Source of the DNA: Acholeplasmatales bacterium | Lineage (GTDB): Bacteria > Bacillota_I > Bacilli_A > ML615J-28 > CAG-313 | DNA length: 64,000 nucleotides | Direction: 5' to 3' | Assembly: GCA_003539625.1 (NCBI GenBank) | Contig: DPOU01000008.1 | Span: 26,093 to 90,092 of the forward strand | Part shown: positions 8,311 through 16,715 of the stretch, in pieces | Layout of the letters: every line of letters starts with the position of its first letter | Numbering within the stretch: the stretch's first letter is position 1 | Position numbers and translations under genes: made by a program | The notes under the pieces: generated by a model | What the model was told of the DNA's origin: nothing | What the model saw: the letters and a program-made list of their open reading frames with translations, nothing else | Databases searched by the model: none

Positions 8311-8322
8311 CACTATTTTTTA
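8296..8322 (+). terminator. hairpin terminator overlapping a stop codon
   Basis: A palindrome AATAGTGTTAA/TTAACACTATT followed by T6; the loop must be about four bases. It spans the end of the 170-aa gene. The ribosome binding site of the GNAT gene starts ten bases later. Confidence 0.7.
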
Positions 8323-8342
8323 TAAATAGAGGAGTTTAAATT

Positions 8343-8843
8343 ATGTTTGAAATAAGAAGAGGAATGCCCGAAGACGCTGAAAAAATAATAAAATATCTTA
8401 AAATAATTGGTACTGAAACTGATAATTTAACTTTTGATGGTGGTATAAGTTTTACTGTTGAACAAGAAAGAGAGTATCTAAATATGGTATATAATTCTTC
8501 TCGTAGTTTATACCTTATTGCAGTAGAAAATGATGAGGTAATCGGTTGTGCTTCTCTTGATACTAGTCTTCGTGAAAGATTAAAACATAGGGGTTCACTT
8601 GGTGTATCAGTACAAAAGAAAGCTTGGGGTAAACATATTGGTTCAAGGTTAATGGAAGAACTTCTAAAGTTTGCAAAAGATACTGCAGGATTAGAAATAA
8701 TTATGTTAGAAGTTAGAAGTGACAATGAGAGAGCAATAAATTTATACAAAAAATTTGGTTTTAAAAAACTATGTACCTTAGAAGGTTATATGAAAATTAA
8801 GGGTGAATTAACTGATTGTGACCTAATGATGTTAAAATTGTAA
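8343..8843 (+). CDS. GNAT-family N-acetyltransferase
   Basis: A cytoplasmic acetyl-CoA-dependent N-acetyltransferase, 166 residues. The strand LIAVENDEVIGCASL, then the acetyl-CoA-binding motif A (LGVSVQKKAWGKHIGSRLME, residues 83-102) with a Q/R-x-x-G-x-G/A-like pyrophosphate loop (KAWGKHIG), then LEVRSDNERAINLYKKFGF near residues 118-136, are the standard GNAT order. The substrate (a small molecule, or the N-terminus or side chain of a protein) cannot be read from the sequence. The ribosome binding site GAGGAG lies close behind the preceding terminator. Confidence 0.85.
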   Translation: MFEIRRGMPEDAEKIIKYLKIIGTETDNLTFDGGISFTVEQEREYLNMVYNSSRSLYLIAVENDEVIGCASLDTSLRERLKHRGSLGVSVQKKAWGKHIGSRLMEELLKFAKDTAGLEIIMLEVRSDNERAINLYKKFGFKKLCTLEGYMKIKGELTDCDLMMLKL

Positions 8844-8860
8844 TCACATAAATATAAGTG

Positions 8861-8895
8861 AAGGATTGCTAGTTAAATGGTTAAATCCTTTTTAT
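8861..8895 (+). terminator. probable weak terminator after the GNAT gene
   Basis: AAGGATT (8861-8867) pairs with AATCCTT (8884-8890) around a 16-base loop, followed by a T-rich tail. The loop is long, so efficiency is uncertain. Confidence 0.5.
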
Positions 8896-9002
8896 TTTAT
8901 AGTATTATAATTGGAAAAAAAAGGTATTTGTGTTAAAATTATGATAGATAAATAAATTTTGTTAAATACTAATAGTAAGTTATATATAGGAGGAATACAA
9001 AT

Positions 9003-10766
9003 ATGAAATGGGATTTAACTTATCATTTTAAAAATCAAGAAGAGTTTGAAAAAGCTTTAGAAGAAGTTAACCAAATGGTTGCTAAATTCGGCGAATATGA
9101 AGGTAAACTTAATAATGAGGAATCATTTGTTGAATATTGTTTACTATCAAAAAAATTTGAAGAAGATGCTTCTAGAGTATACCAATATGCATCTTTAAAA
9201 AGCGATTTAAATAAGAAAGATGTTGAAAATGCGGCAGCGCTAAATCGTTGTCAAATGGCTTTATATACATTATCAGAAGTAAGATCATTTGCTGACCCAG
9301 AAATATTATCAGTAGGTGAAGAAAAGATAATGGGCTTTATTAATAATCATAAAGAAATAGAAGAAGTTAGATTTGCTATGCAAAAACTATTTAGAGGTAG
9401 CAAACATGTACTAGATGCTGGAAGTGAAAGATTGCTATCATTGTTTGCACCAGTAACTTCATCAGGTGCCGATTTATATAGTGCACTTGCGGTAGGAGAT
9501 AGTAAAGGTGTAGATGTAAAATTAAAGAATAAAGAAGTTGTTAGTGTAACGCAAGGAAATTACATTTCTTTAATTGCAAATTCAAAAGAAGCAAGCGACC
9601 GTAAAAAAATATTTGAAGCTGTTTATAAAACATATGATGAACATAAAAATACATACGCTACTATCTATAACAATGTATTACAAGATAATAAAGCAAATGC
9701 CAAAGCTCGCAATTATGAATCTGTATTAGAAAGCTTTTTATATGATAACAATATACCTACTTCAGTATTTACTAACTTAATTGATGTTGCTGGAAATAAT
9801 AATAAAGCTTTAAAGAAATACATCAAACTTAGAAAAAAAGCTTTAGGATTAAAGACCTATCATACATATGATCGTTTCTTAGAATTAGCTCATTCTAATA
9901 AACAATATAGTTATGAAGATGCTAAAAATTTATTCTTTACTTCAATAAAAGATTTCCCAGAAGATTTCAAAGCAAAAGCTCACGAAGTATTAAGAGAAGG
10001 CTTTGTTGATGTTGAAGAAAGATTAGGAAAAAGAACTGGTGCATATTCATCAAGTGTTGCTAATCTTCATCCATTTATTTTACTTAACTATGATAATACG
10101 CTAGACAGTGTATTCACAGTTGCTCATGAAGCAGGTCATTCAATTCATTCAATGTATTCTGCTGAAACGCAACCTACAATGTTACAAGATTACACAATAT
10201 TTGTTGCGGAAATAGCTTCAACATTTAATGAACATGCATTGTTAGATTATTTCTTAACTCTTCCTAATGCAACAAAAGAAGAAAAAATAATGGTTATTCA
10301 AAAAGCAATTGATGAAATAGTTGGAACATTCTATCGTCAAACATTATTTGCTGAATATGAATATCTCGCAAATAAAGAAGTTGCCGAAAATAAACCAATT
10401 AACCATCAAGTATTATCACAAATTATGATTGATTTATATAAGAAGTATTATGGATTAGATATAACTAAAGAAAACTTAAAACAATACGTTTGGGCATATA
10501 TACCTCATCTATTCTATACACCATTCTATGTATATCAATATGCTACATCTTTTGCCGCAAGTTTCAAACTTTATAAAGATGTAAAAGAAAATGTACCTGG
10601 TGCCTTTGAAAAATATACAAATTTACTAAAATCAGGGGGATCTAAATACCCTGTAGAACAAGTAAAAGAAGCAGGTGTTGACTTCACTAAAAAAGATGCA
10701 TATATGGCAGTTGTCGAACGTATGGAAACACTTGTTGATGAATTAGAAAAATTATTGGAGGAATAA
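9003..10766 (+). CDS. pepF: oligoendopeptidase F (M3B metallopeptidase)
   Basis: A zinc oligopeptidase that trims short peptides in the cytoplasm. The zinc motif HEAGH is at residues 375-379 (VAHEAGHSIHSMYS) and the third ligand Glu lies in FVAEIASTFNEH about 25 residues on. The 587-residue length and the mostly helical N-terminal half with a C-terminal YQYATSFAASFKLYKD segment are typical of PepF. The ribosome binding site is AGGAGG. Eight bases separate it from rmuC, so the pair may share a transcript although their functions are unrelated. Confidence 0.93.
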   Translation: MKWDLTYHFKNQEEFEKALEEVNQMVAKFGEYEGKLNNEESFVEYCLLSKKFEEDASRVYQYASLKSDLNKKDVENAAALNRCQMALYTLSEVRSFADPEILSVGEEKIMGFINNHKEIEEVRFAMQKLFRGSKHVLDAGSERLLSLFAPVTSSGADLYSALAVGDSKGVDVKLKNKEVVSVTQGNYISLIANSKEASDRKKIFEAVYKTYDEHKNTYATIYNNVLQDNKANAKARNYESVLESFLYDNNIPTSVFTNLIDVAGNNNKALKKYIKLRKKALGLKTYHTYDRFLELAHSNKQYSYEDAKNLFFTSIKDFPEDFKAKAHEVLREGFVDVEERLGKRTGAYSSSVANLHPFILLNYDNTLDSVFTVAHEAGHSIHSMYSAETQPTMLQDYTIFVAEIASTFNEHALLDYFLTLPNATKEEKIMVIQKAIDEIVGTFYRQTLFAEYEYLANKEVAENKPINHQVLSQIMIDLYKKYYGLDITKENLKQYVWAYIPHLFYTPFYVYQYATSFAASFKLYKDVKENVPGAFEKYTNLLKSGGSKYPVEQVKEAGVDFTKKDAYMAVVERMETLVDELEKLLEE

Positions 10767-10773
10767 AATAAAA

Positions 10774-12087
10774 ATGATTGAATTAGTATTGGCAATTATT
10801 ACAATTGCGTTAGTAGTAATATCACTAACTTTAAATATAATCATACTAATTAAAAATTCTCAAAAACAACATGTTAATACTAATCAAGATGAAAGCATAA
10901 AAGAAATTACCGGATTAATTAGTAAGGATTTAGATGATAAACTATCTAAGTTAAGAATCGAATTAAATACTAGTCTAAGTAATTTTCAATCATCATTATC
11001 AACAATGACAAAAAATGAATTCACTGGTCAAAATACTCAACAAAAACAAAATTTTGATAGTATGATTCAAAGTATTACTAGTAATTTAAAAACCTTTAAT
11101 GATACATTATTAAATAATACAACCACAAGTGAAAATAAACTTGAAAATATTAGAACAACAGTTGAAAAATCAATTCAATCTCTTCAACAAGATAACAGTA
11201 AAAAATTAGATGAAATGCGTCAAGTTGTTGATGAAAAATTACAAAAGACTTTAGATGATAAACTTGCTCAATCATTTGATATGGTAACCAAGAGCCTTCA
11301 AAAAGTTTATGAATCAATAGGTGAAATGCAAACCCTTGCTTCAAGCGTAGGCGATTTAAAGAAAGTATTAAGTAATGTAAAAACTAGAGGTATTTTGGGT
11401 GAAACTCAATTAGGCAATATTTTAGAACAAATTCTTTCAAGTGAACAATATGACACAAATGTTGTAACTAAAAAAGGCTCAAAAGATCCAGTTGAATTTG
11501 CGATAAAAATGCCAGGTAAAGATAATAGTTTTATATATCTACCAATAGATGCCAAATTCCCAATGGATACATATCAGACAGTTCTAGATGCATATGAGAC
11601 TTCAAATAGTGATAATGTTAAGAGTGCCATAACAGCTTTAAATACTAAAATTAAAAAATTTGCTAAAGACATTCATGATAAATATATTGATGTACCAAAT
11701 ACAACTGATTTTGGTATAATGTTTTTGCCAATTGAAGGACTATATGCAGAAGTAGTAAAAAGTGGAGTAACCGAAACTTTACAACGCGATTACAAGATTG
11801 TTGTAGCAGGACCAACAACAATGGCAGCTTTATTAAATAGTTTGCAAATGGGATTTAAGACTCTAGCAATTCAACAAAGATCACAAGAAGTTTGGAAGAT
11901 ATTAGGGGCTGTAAAAACTGAATTTGATAATTTTGAAGAAGTTTTAACAAAGACCCAAGAACGAATTAACCAAGCATCTGATCAATTAGAAAAATTAGTT
12001 GGAACTAGAACTAGAAAGATTCAAAAACGTTTAGATGATGTTACAAAATTAACTCAAGAAGAAGCAACAAAATTATTAGATGAATAA
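10774..12087 (+). CDS. rmuC: RmuC-family DNA recombination protein
   Basis: The RmuC family limits DNA inversions and carries a PD-(D/E)XK-like nuclease fold. An N-terminal membrane anchor (about residues 4-27) is followed by a long coiled coil (about 40-195) and then the conserved domain: KTRGILGETQLGNILEQIL near 207-225, YLPIDAKFPMDTYQ near 256-270 (Asp and Lys of the putative nuclease core) and FLPIEGLYAEVV near 311-322, then GPTTMAALLNSLQMGF near 347-362. The length of 437 is normal. A further coiled coil closes the protein. Confidence 0.93.
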   Translation: MIELVLAIITIALVVISLTLNIIILIKNSQKQHVNTNQDESIKEITGLISKDLDDKLSKLRIELNTSLSNFQSSLSTMTKNEFTGQNTQQKQNFDSMIQSITSNLKTFNDTLLNNTTTSENKLENIRTTVEKSIQSLQQDNSKKLDEMRQVVDEKLQKTLDDKLAQSFDMVTKSLQKVYESIGEMQTLASSVGDLKKVLSNVKTRGILGETQLGNILEQILSSEQYDTNVVTKKGSKDPVEFAIKMPGKDNSFIYLPIDAKFPMDTYQTVLDAYETSNSDNVKSAITALNTKIKKFAKDIHDKYIDVPNTTDFGIMFLPIEGLYAEVVKSGVTETLQRDYKIVVAGPTTMAALLNSLQMGFKTLAIQQRSQEVWKILGAVKTEFDNFEEVLTKTQERINQASDQLEKLVGTRTRKIQKRLDDVTKLTQEEATKLLDE

Positions 12088-12092
12088 TAAAT

Positions 12093-12132
12093 AAAGGTAG
12101 AATTCTTACAAAATAAATTCTACCTTTTTTTC
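12093..12132 (+). terminator. intrinsic terminator after rmuC
   Basis: AAGGTAGAATT pairs with AATTCTACCTT around an 11-base loop, followed by T7. Confidence 0.88.
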
Positions 12133-12186
12133 ATATTTATTAGTATAATTGAAACTTAATAATTGGCGAATGCAACTTAGAGTTGC

Positions 12187-12215
12187 TTGATATTTGTAAA
12201 TAATTGTAGTAGAAT
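12187..12215 (+). promoter_or_regulatory. promoter of the XRE/acidic-protein pair
   Basis: TTGATA (12187-12192), 17-bp spacer, TAGAAT (12210-12215), 21 bases before the XRE start with AAGGAGGG between. Confidence 0.6.
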
Positions 12216-12235
12216 ATTAGTGTAAGGAGGGAAAT

Positions 12236-12682
12236 ATGATAGATTTTTCAAAAGTTGGCAAAGTCATAATGACAAAAAGAAAAGAAAAAAACATGACACA
12301 AGATGACCTTGCTAGTCATTTGTATGTAACAAGACAATTGGTATCAAAATGGGAAAAAGGAATTGGAGTTCCATCAATAGACGTATTGATAGAACTTACA
12401 AAACTATTTTCAATATCAATTGATGAATTACTGTGTCTAAATGAAACAATTGAAATAGATGAATCAAATATATTTAGTGGCCATAATAGATTGTCTATTG
12501 TTGAAAACATTATAAATGCCAACATAAAAGTAAACTTACCAAACGTCTTCTATCAGTTTTCACCGACTGAAAGAATGATTGTATTAAAAGCTATAAAGGA
12601 TAAAAGAATAGTTATAGACATTAATGAATTATATCCTAAACTTACACCCGGTGAACAATTATTTTTAACAAAGGAGTATTAG
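12236..12682 (+). CDS. XRE-family transcriptional regulator
   Basis: A DNA-binding regulator of 148 residues. The N-terminal helix-turn-helix (about residues 6-62) is clear: KEKNMTQDDLASHLYVTRQLVSKWEKG followed by PSIDVLIELTKLFSISIDELL, the usual five-helix Cro/CI layout. The C-terminal 70 residues are not a known effector domain to me; they include NELYPKLTPGEQLFL, which resembles the PF-x-SRE repeats of the protein encoded next. The downstream gene starts two bases after the stop, so the two are coupled and may act as regulator and partner. Autoregulation is likely but no operator is visible. Confidence 0.85.
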   Translation: MIDFSKVGKVIMTKRKEKNMTQDDLASHLYVTRQLVSKWEKGIGVPSIDVLIELTKLFSISIDELLCLNETIEIDESNIFSGHNRLSIVENIINANIKVNLPNVFYQFSPTERMIVLKAIKDKRIVIDINELYPKLTPGEQLFLTKEY

Positions 12683-12683
12683 T

Positions 12684-13271
12684 ATGATATTAAAAAAAGT
12701 TATTGAAAATGATAAAGAAATATATGTGCCTATTAGTTTTGAAGAAGCAGTAAAAATACATGATAAAACACAACTAGTTTTTTCTAGTGAAGATGAAGAG
12801 GATGAATTTGAAGAATATTTGGATGAATTAGAAGAAGCAGAGGAAGAGGAAGAAGACGAAGAAGATGATGATGAAGATTTTTTTGATATAAATAATTTAT
12901 TTTCAAAAGGAGAAAAAAAGAGTTCAAATATAATAGCGTTATTACCATTTTTGAGTAGAGAAAAGTTATCAAAAATTGTTGATGGATATATCAACAAAGA
13001 TCCTAAATATTCAAAGATTAATATAGTTTGTGTATTCCCATTTTTAGGAAGAGAGGAACTTGATAGATTATTTAAAACATTTGTAAATAACGAAGAATTA
13101 AATGACATGGTAACTAAAATTGTACCATTTGTTTCTAGTAGCACAATAAATGAATTCGTTGATGAATATGTTGAAGGTAAACATCAAAATATTAATATAA
13201 AGAAGTTATATCCATTTATGTCAAGAGAAGCTATTTCTAAATTATTCGATTATTTAAGTGAAAAAGAATGA
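12684..13271 (+). CDS. acidic repeat protein paired with the XRE regulator
   Basis: Function unknown. Residues 1-30 form a small conserved-looking head (IYVPISFEEAVKIHDKTQLVF), residues about 34-67 are almost entirely Glu/Asp, and the rest is four copies of a roughly 30-residue unit built on a hydrophobic-P-F-hydrophobic-S/G-R-E core: LLPFLSREKLSKIVDGY, VFPFLGREELDRLFKTF, IVPFVSSSTINEFVDEY and LYPFMSREAISKLFDYL. No signal peptide or membrane segment is present, so it should be cytoplasmic. Ends with TGA. Tight coupling to the XRE gene suggests it sequesters or tunes that regulator; the acid stretch could mimic DNA, which is inference only. Confidence 0.7.
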   Translation: MILKKVIENDKEIYVPISFEEAVKIHDKTQLVFSSEDEEDEFEEYLDELEEAEEEEEDEEDDDEDFFDINNLFSKGEKKSSNIIALLPFLSREKLSKIVDGYINKDPKYSKINIVCVFPFLGREELDRLFKTFVNNEELNDMVTKIVPFVSSSTINEFVDEYVEGKHQNINIKKLYPFMSREAISKLFDYLSEKE

Positions 13272-13312
13272 AAAAAAGCGGTTAGATATTTAAATATCTA
13301 ACTGCTTTTACT
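13271..13312. terminator. bidirectional terminator between convergent genes
   Basis: A stem of about 16 bp (AAAAGCGGTTAGATAT pairing with ATATCTAACTGCTTTT, one G-U) flanked by A and T tracts; it serves the acidic-protein gene and thiT. Confidence 0.85.
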
Positions 13313-13878
13313 TATTTAGCTTTTTCTTCATCAGGTCTACGCATAATAGCTTCATTAAATGATAGTGGTATTGCAAGAACAATACAACATAAACAGCTAA
13401 CAGCGTTATATGAACCATTATATACAAGTGATTCTGCAAAAGGAGTTGCCCAGTACCAAACACCAGATAAAGTTTGTGATAAAGTCTTTAATGCAAATCC
13501 AATAATTATACCAGTTACTATATATATGATTTTTAAAGTTTTACTTTCAGTAGTTTTATTGGCAAGAGCAGTAAGAGCACCTACAGCGCCTACTAATAAG
13601 TAAGGTATAACGTAATCTAACATTACTTGAACAGGGTGAATTAAGTAACTAGATTTTGCCCATATTAATTGAATACTACCAACTAATAAACCACATAGCA
13701 AACCACCCTTAAAGTCATATTTGTATGCGGCAATAAGAATTGGAAGACAAGCAATACTAATACTTCCACCATTAAGCCATGCAAAACTTAAGAAAGCTCC
13801 ACATAATAAATCAAAAACTAGTCCTAGTGCAGCAAGAATACTTACTTCGACTATTAAGCGAATTGTGTTTTTTCTCAT
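13312..13878 (-). CDS. thiT: thiamine-specific ECF transporter S component ThiT
   Basis: The membrane substrate-binding subunit of an energy-coupling-factor thiamine importer. The 188-residue protein has about six transmembrane helices; the segment GGSISIACLPILIAAYKYDF, then GGLLCGLLVGSIQLIW and HPVQVMLDYVIPYLLVGAVG, is the ThiT pattern with Trp and acidic residues expected around the thiamine pocket. A TPP riboswitch with a terminator hairpin lies directly upstream, which independently supports the call. The ECF ATPases and T component are not in this window. AGGAGG precedes the ATG. Confidence 0.93.
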   Translation of the reverse strand: MRKNTIRLIVEVSILAALGLVFDLLCGAFLSFAWLNGGSISIACLPILIAAYKYDFKGGLLCGLLVGSIQLIWAKSSYLIHPVQVMLDYVIPYLLVGAVGALTALANKTTESKTLKIIYIVTGIIIGFALKTLSQTLSGVWYWATPFAESLVYNGSYNAVSCLCCIVLAIPLSFNEAIMRRPDEEKAK

Positions 13879-13890
13879 TTTAACCTCCTA

Positions 13891-13922
13891 AAAAACAAAA
13901 ATTCTTTGGTCAATCCAAAGAA
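13891..13922 (-). terminator. riboswitch-controlled terminator of thiT
   Basis: On the minus strand TTCTTTGG pairs with CCAAAGAA (8 bp, 5-base loop), followed by TTTTTGTTTTT, and then directly the thiT ribosome binding site. This is the expression platform of the TPP riboswitch: thiamine pyrophosphate should favour this hairpin. Confidence 0.82.
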
Positions 13923-13954
13923 CAGTGCCAAGAAATATGCAACATATTGCATAC

Positions 13955-14035
13955 TATTCCCTACGCTAGCATTATCTAGATCAGGTTTTGGGTCGTTAAC
14001 TAAATAACCTCTCAGCAGATGCTCCCCATTAGGAT
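13955..14035 (-). promoter_or_regulatory. TPP (THI-box) riboswitch aptamer
   Basis: Read on the minus strand, the aptamer shows GGGGAGC, then CTGAGAGG, then ACCC, then AACCTGATCTAGATAATG and CTAGCGTAGGGA, which are the conserved blocks of the TPP aptamer in the correct order (CTGAGA and ACCTGAT-x-x-x-x-TAATGCxxGCG). It controls thiT, switching it off when thiamine pyrophosphate is abundant by way of the terminator at 13891-13922. Confidence 0.95.
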
Positions 14036-14050
14036 ATCAATTCCGCTAAC

Positions 14051-14079
14051 ATTATACACTAATTAAAGAAAAAGATAAA
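14051..14079 (-). promoter_or_regulatory. promoter of the TPP riboswitch-thiT transcript
   Basis: On the minus strand TATAAT (14051-14056) with a weak TTTATC -35 (14074-14079) 17 bp away. The -35 falls inside the terminator stem of the upstream minus-strand gene. Confidence 0.55.
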
Positions 14080-14097
14080 GCAAGGCGCTTTATCTTT
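14071..14097 (-). terminator. terminator of the CHAP lipoprotein gene
   Basis: An 11-bp perfect stem AAAGATAAAGC/GCTTTATCTTT with a 5-base loop; on the minus strand it is followed by TTTTCTTTAATT. Confidence 0.78.
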
Positions 14098-14104
14098 TAT
14101 AATA

Positions 14105-15772
14105 TTAATCTACTTTTTGTTTTTCAGCAACTTCAGTCCACCAATATGTACCATCGGCTTTTTGGTCTTTAATCCAACTAAAATCTTCTCTTTCTTTTGA
14201 GTATTCAGGATATTTTGGATGAGCGTATCCAGTAATACGTGCATCATTTAATGACCAACGCTTAATTGCTACTTGGTCTGAAGTATTGCCTTCAATCGTA
14301 TATAAATATTTATCATCAGCATAAATGGCTATACCAGTATGTGACATACCACTACTTAAGAAAAATATAATATCACCAGTAACAGGTTTATAGTTTTCCG
14401 CATATTGTTTACTACTTACGCCACTTTCTAGAGCCTCAGTAAATGTATAATCTTGAACGAAGTGCATAATACCTTTTTCAGTACACCATTTCATACCAGT
14501 GTAACAACCTTGATATTTACAAAGAATGTCATTAGTTAAACCTGCTTGATACCAACACCAAGATACGAACATTGCACACCAAGGTGCACCATTATTAGGA
14601 TACCATTCGCCATATTTTTGAATATTATCGCCCGTTTCATGAGTTCCGTTTTCTTCTAAAGCAACATGAATAAATCTACTAATATAATCAGCTTCACCAA
14701 TACCAGATACATTTAGATAATAATGTACAACATTTTGTTTATCATTGTTTGGATAAGCATAAATAGAAACATATCCTTCAGAAACTGCAGTAACAACACC
14801 ACCTTCTGATACAACTGCGACTTTGCTATTTGTTGAAACCCAAGTAAGGTTACGGTTGTTACTAGAAAGAGTATTTGTAAGTTGCATAGTTTCGCGAGCT
14901 TTCATTGAGCCATTTGGATTGGCGCCATAAATAACAAGATTTGTTTTAGCATTAACGATGGTTATTTTACAACTTGTAACAATTCTTGGATCTTTCTTAG
15001 ATGTAAGAGTAACTGTTTCTGTACCATATCCTATAGCTTTTATAGAATTATCAGAAGCAACTTCTAATATTTTATCACTACCAAATGTAATAGTATAATC
15101 AGAGACTGATTCTAATGAATCTTTAAAGTATAAGTAACTAATATCATCTTTAGCCATTCTTTCATAAGTTGTATAAACAGTAGGTGCTTTATCAATAACT
15201 TCAAAGTTAAATTCTATGAAATAATTAGGGTCTGAAATTAAGTATGCTTCAACATCAGTATTACCAACAGCTAAAGCTTGTATTCTACCATAATTGTCAA
15301 TACTTATAATATCTTCATCATAAATGATAAATTCAAAATCACTTGGTTCATAATCTTTAAAATCTATATATGTTTGTTGACCTATTTCTAAGTAGTTAAT
15401 ATTAAGTACATATTTAATACCATCGCAAGTATTACATCTATCACATATATTTACATGATAAGTATCATCATATAACCAATCATGTCCAAGAGCAGGTATT
15501 TCCTTAAAAGTAGTATAATCACATCTAGAACAAGTATCATAAGCATTATGTCCACTAGTTGTACAATTAGCTTCTACCTTTTCATGATGTACTAAATCAT
15601 GTCCTAAAGGTTCTCCTTCAGTGTAACCACATTTTGTACATGTTTTAGGGGCAGTACAAGTTGCTGCAGCATATGTATGACTTGTACAAACCTGATTATT
15701 CTTTTTGCAACTAGTTAGTGTGCAAAAGCTAAAAACTAAAAAGATTGCTAAAAAGCAAATTTTTCTTTTCAT
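14105..15772 (-). CDS. lipoprotein with Cys-rich repeats, Ig-like domains and a CHAP peptidoglycan hydrolase domain
   Basis: A secreted, lipid-anchored wall hydrolase of 555 residues. The start at 15772 is chosen over the ATG at 15793 because GGAGG lies just before it. A signal peptide ends in the lipobox LTSC (Cys near 22). Residues about 28-115 carry paired CxxC units of the form TCTKCGYTEG-x-x-LGHD. Bacterial Ig-like (Big_2) domains follow (about 120-355; WVSTNSKVAVVS and similar). The C-terminal CHAP domain shows its Cys in GAPWCAMFVSW, His in GMSHTGIAIY and an acidic/Asn site in YTIEGNT. CHAP enzymes cut peptide cross-links or the amide bond. Probably a division or turnover hydrolase. 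Confidence 0.88.
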   Translation of the reverse strand: MKRKICFLAIFLVFSFCTLTSCKKNNQVCTSHTYAAATCTAPKTCTKCGYTEGEPLGHDLVHHEKVEANCTTSGHNAYDTCSRCDYTTFKEIPALGHDWLYDDTYHVNICDRCNTCDGIKYVLNINYLEIGQQTYIDFKDYEPSDFEFIIYDEDIISIDNYGRIQALAVGNTDVEAYLISDPNYFIEFNFEVIDKAPTVYTTYERMAKDDISYLYFKDSLESVSDYTITFGSDKILEVASDNSIKAIGYGTETVTLTSKKDPRIVTSCKITIVNAKTNLVIYGANPNGSMKARETMQLTNTLSSNNRNLTWVSTNSKVAVVSEGGVVTAVSEGYVSIYAYPNNDKQNVVHYYLNVSGIGEADYISRFIHVALEENGTHETGDNIQKYGEWYPNNGAPWCAMFVSWCWYQAGLTNDILCKYQGCYTGMKWCTEKGIMHFVQDYTFTEALESGVSSKQYAENYKPVTGDIIFFLSSGMSHTGIAIYADDKYLYTIEGNTSDQVAIKRWSLNDARITGYAHPKYPEYSKEREDFSWIKDQKADGTYWWTEVAEKQKVD

Positions 15773-15812
15773 AATTCCTCCAGTAATTTTCATTAATTGT
15801 TTCTACCACTAT

Positions 15813-15841
15813 ATTATATCAAAAAAATGTCTAAAAAACAA
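15813..15841 (-). promoter_or_regulatory. promoter of the CHAP lipoprotein gene
   Basis: On the minus strand TTGTTT (15836-15841), 17-bp spacer, TATAAT (15813-15818). Confidence 0.7.
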
Positions 15842-15917
15842 GATTATATAGACTAGTTATAATGCAATTAAACAAAAAAAATTAAAAAATATTGTATAAT
15901 AATTATGTGAGGTGTTA

Positions 15918-16709
15918 ATGATGAAAAAAATTTTAACATGGTTTTTATTAATATTTACAATGCTTCTTGTTGGATGTACAGAAGAAGATAAAATCACTTT
16001 ACCTGACTTAACAGGAAAGTCTAGAGATGAAATAACTGAAACACTAGAAAAAAGTAATATAAGCTATACTTTTAAATTTGCGGAAAAAATAATTAATTCG
16101 GATGATGAATTAGATAAATTTGTTTCATATGGACATGGATTACAAGTAGGCAGCAGTATAAGTAAAGATGAAAAAGTTGTAGTTTATACAACAGTATTAC
16201 CACTTACTGAAAATCATACATCAGAGGTTAAAATAGATTTCGAATGGGAAAATAAAAGTTTCATTGAAGATGGGGTAGGTCAAGTTACTTTGAATTATTG
16301 TGTTGATGGTGATACCGCATCTTTTAGAGATATAAAGACTGGACAAATAATTAAATTACGTTTTTTAGGAATAAACACTAGAGAAAGTACTATTGAAGAA
16401 GAACCTTGGGGTAAGGCCGCATCAGATTATGTTAAGGCAAGATTAAAAAATGCCAAAACAATAATACTTGATGCTAATGGTGCTACCAAAGATATTTACG
16501 GTAGATATCTTGGTTTAGTATGGGTAGATGGTATATTGCTTAATCTAGAAATAATTGATCAAGCATATAGTAATTCAACTCTTAGTATTTCAGATAGTCG
16601 TTATGGTGAAGTATTTATGAAAGCATCTATTGCGGCAAAAAAGACAGGACGAAGATTTTTCGGTGAAATCGATCCTGATTATGACTATGAAAATAAACGT
16701 TTCAAGTAG
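15918..16709 (+). CDS. lipoprotein with PASTA-like and thermonuclease (SNase) domains
   Basis: A surface-anchored nuclease. The start is taken at the tandem ATG (15918/15921) behind GAGGTG rather than the upstream GTG. The signal peptide ends in LLVGC. Residues about 27-95 (LPDLTGKSRDEITETLEKSN ending GSSISKDEKVVVYTT) look like one PASTA domain, a wall-binding module. The SNase domain follows: YCVDGDTASFR (metal-site Asp), LRFLGINTRES, EPWGKAAS and DIYGRYLGLVW, matching the Arg/Glu/Arg catalytic set of staphylococcal nuclease. It would degrade extracellular DNA, for nutrition or matrix remodelling. The HAD gene follows six bases on. Confidence 0.87.
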   Translation: MMKKILTWFLLIFTMLLVGCTEEDKITLPDLTGKSRDEITETLEKSNISYTFKFAEKIINSDDELDKFVSYGHGLQVGSSISKDEKVVVYTTVLPLTENHTSEVKIDFEWENKSFIEDGVGQVTLNYCVDGDTASFRDIKTGQIIKLRFLGINTRESTIEEEPWGKAASDYVKARLKNAKTIILDANGATKDIYGRYLGLVWVDGILLNLEIIDQAYSNSTLSISDSRYGEVFMKASIAAKKTGRRFFGEIDPDYDYENKRFK

Positions 16710-16715
16710 GTTAAG

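Noticed and set aside
12665..13144. A Ser-rich minus-strand frame
   Set aside because: The Ser run is only the complement of the Glu/Asp tract in the acidic protein.
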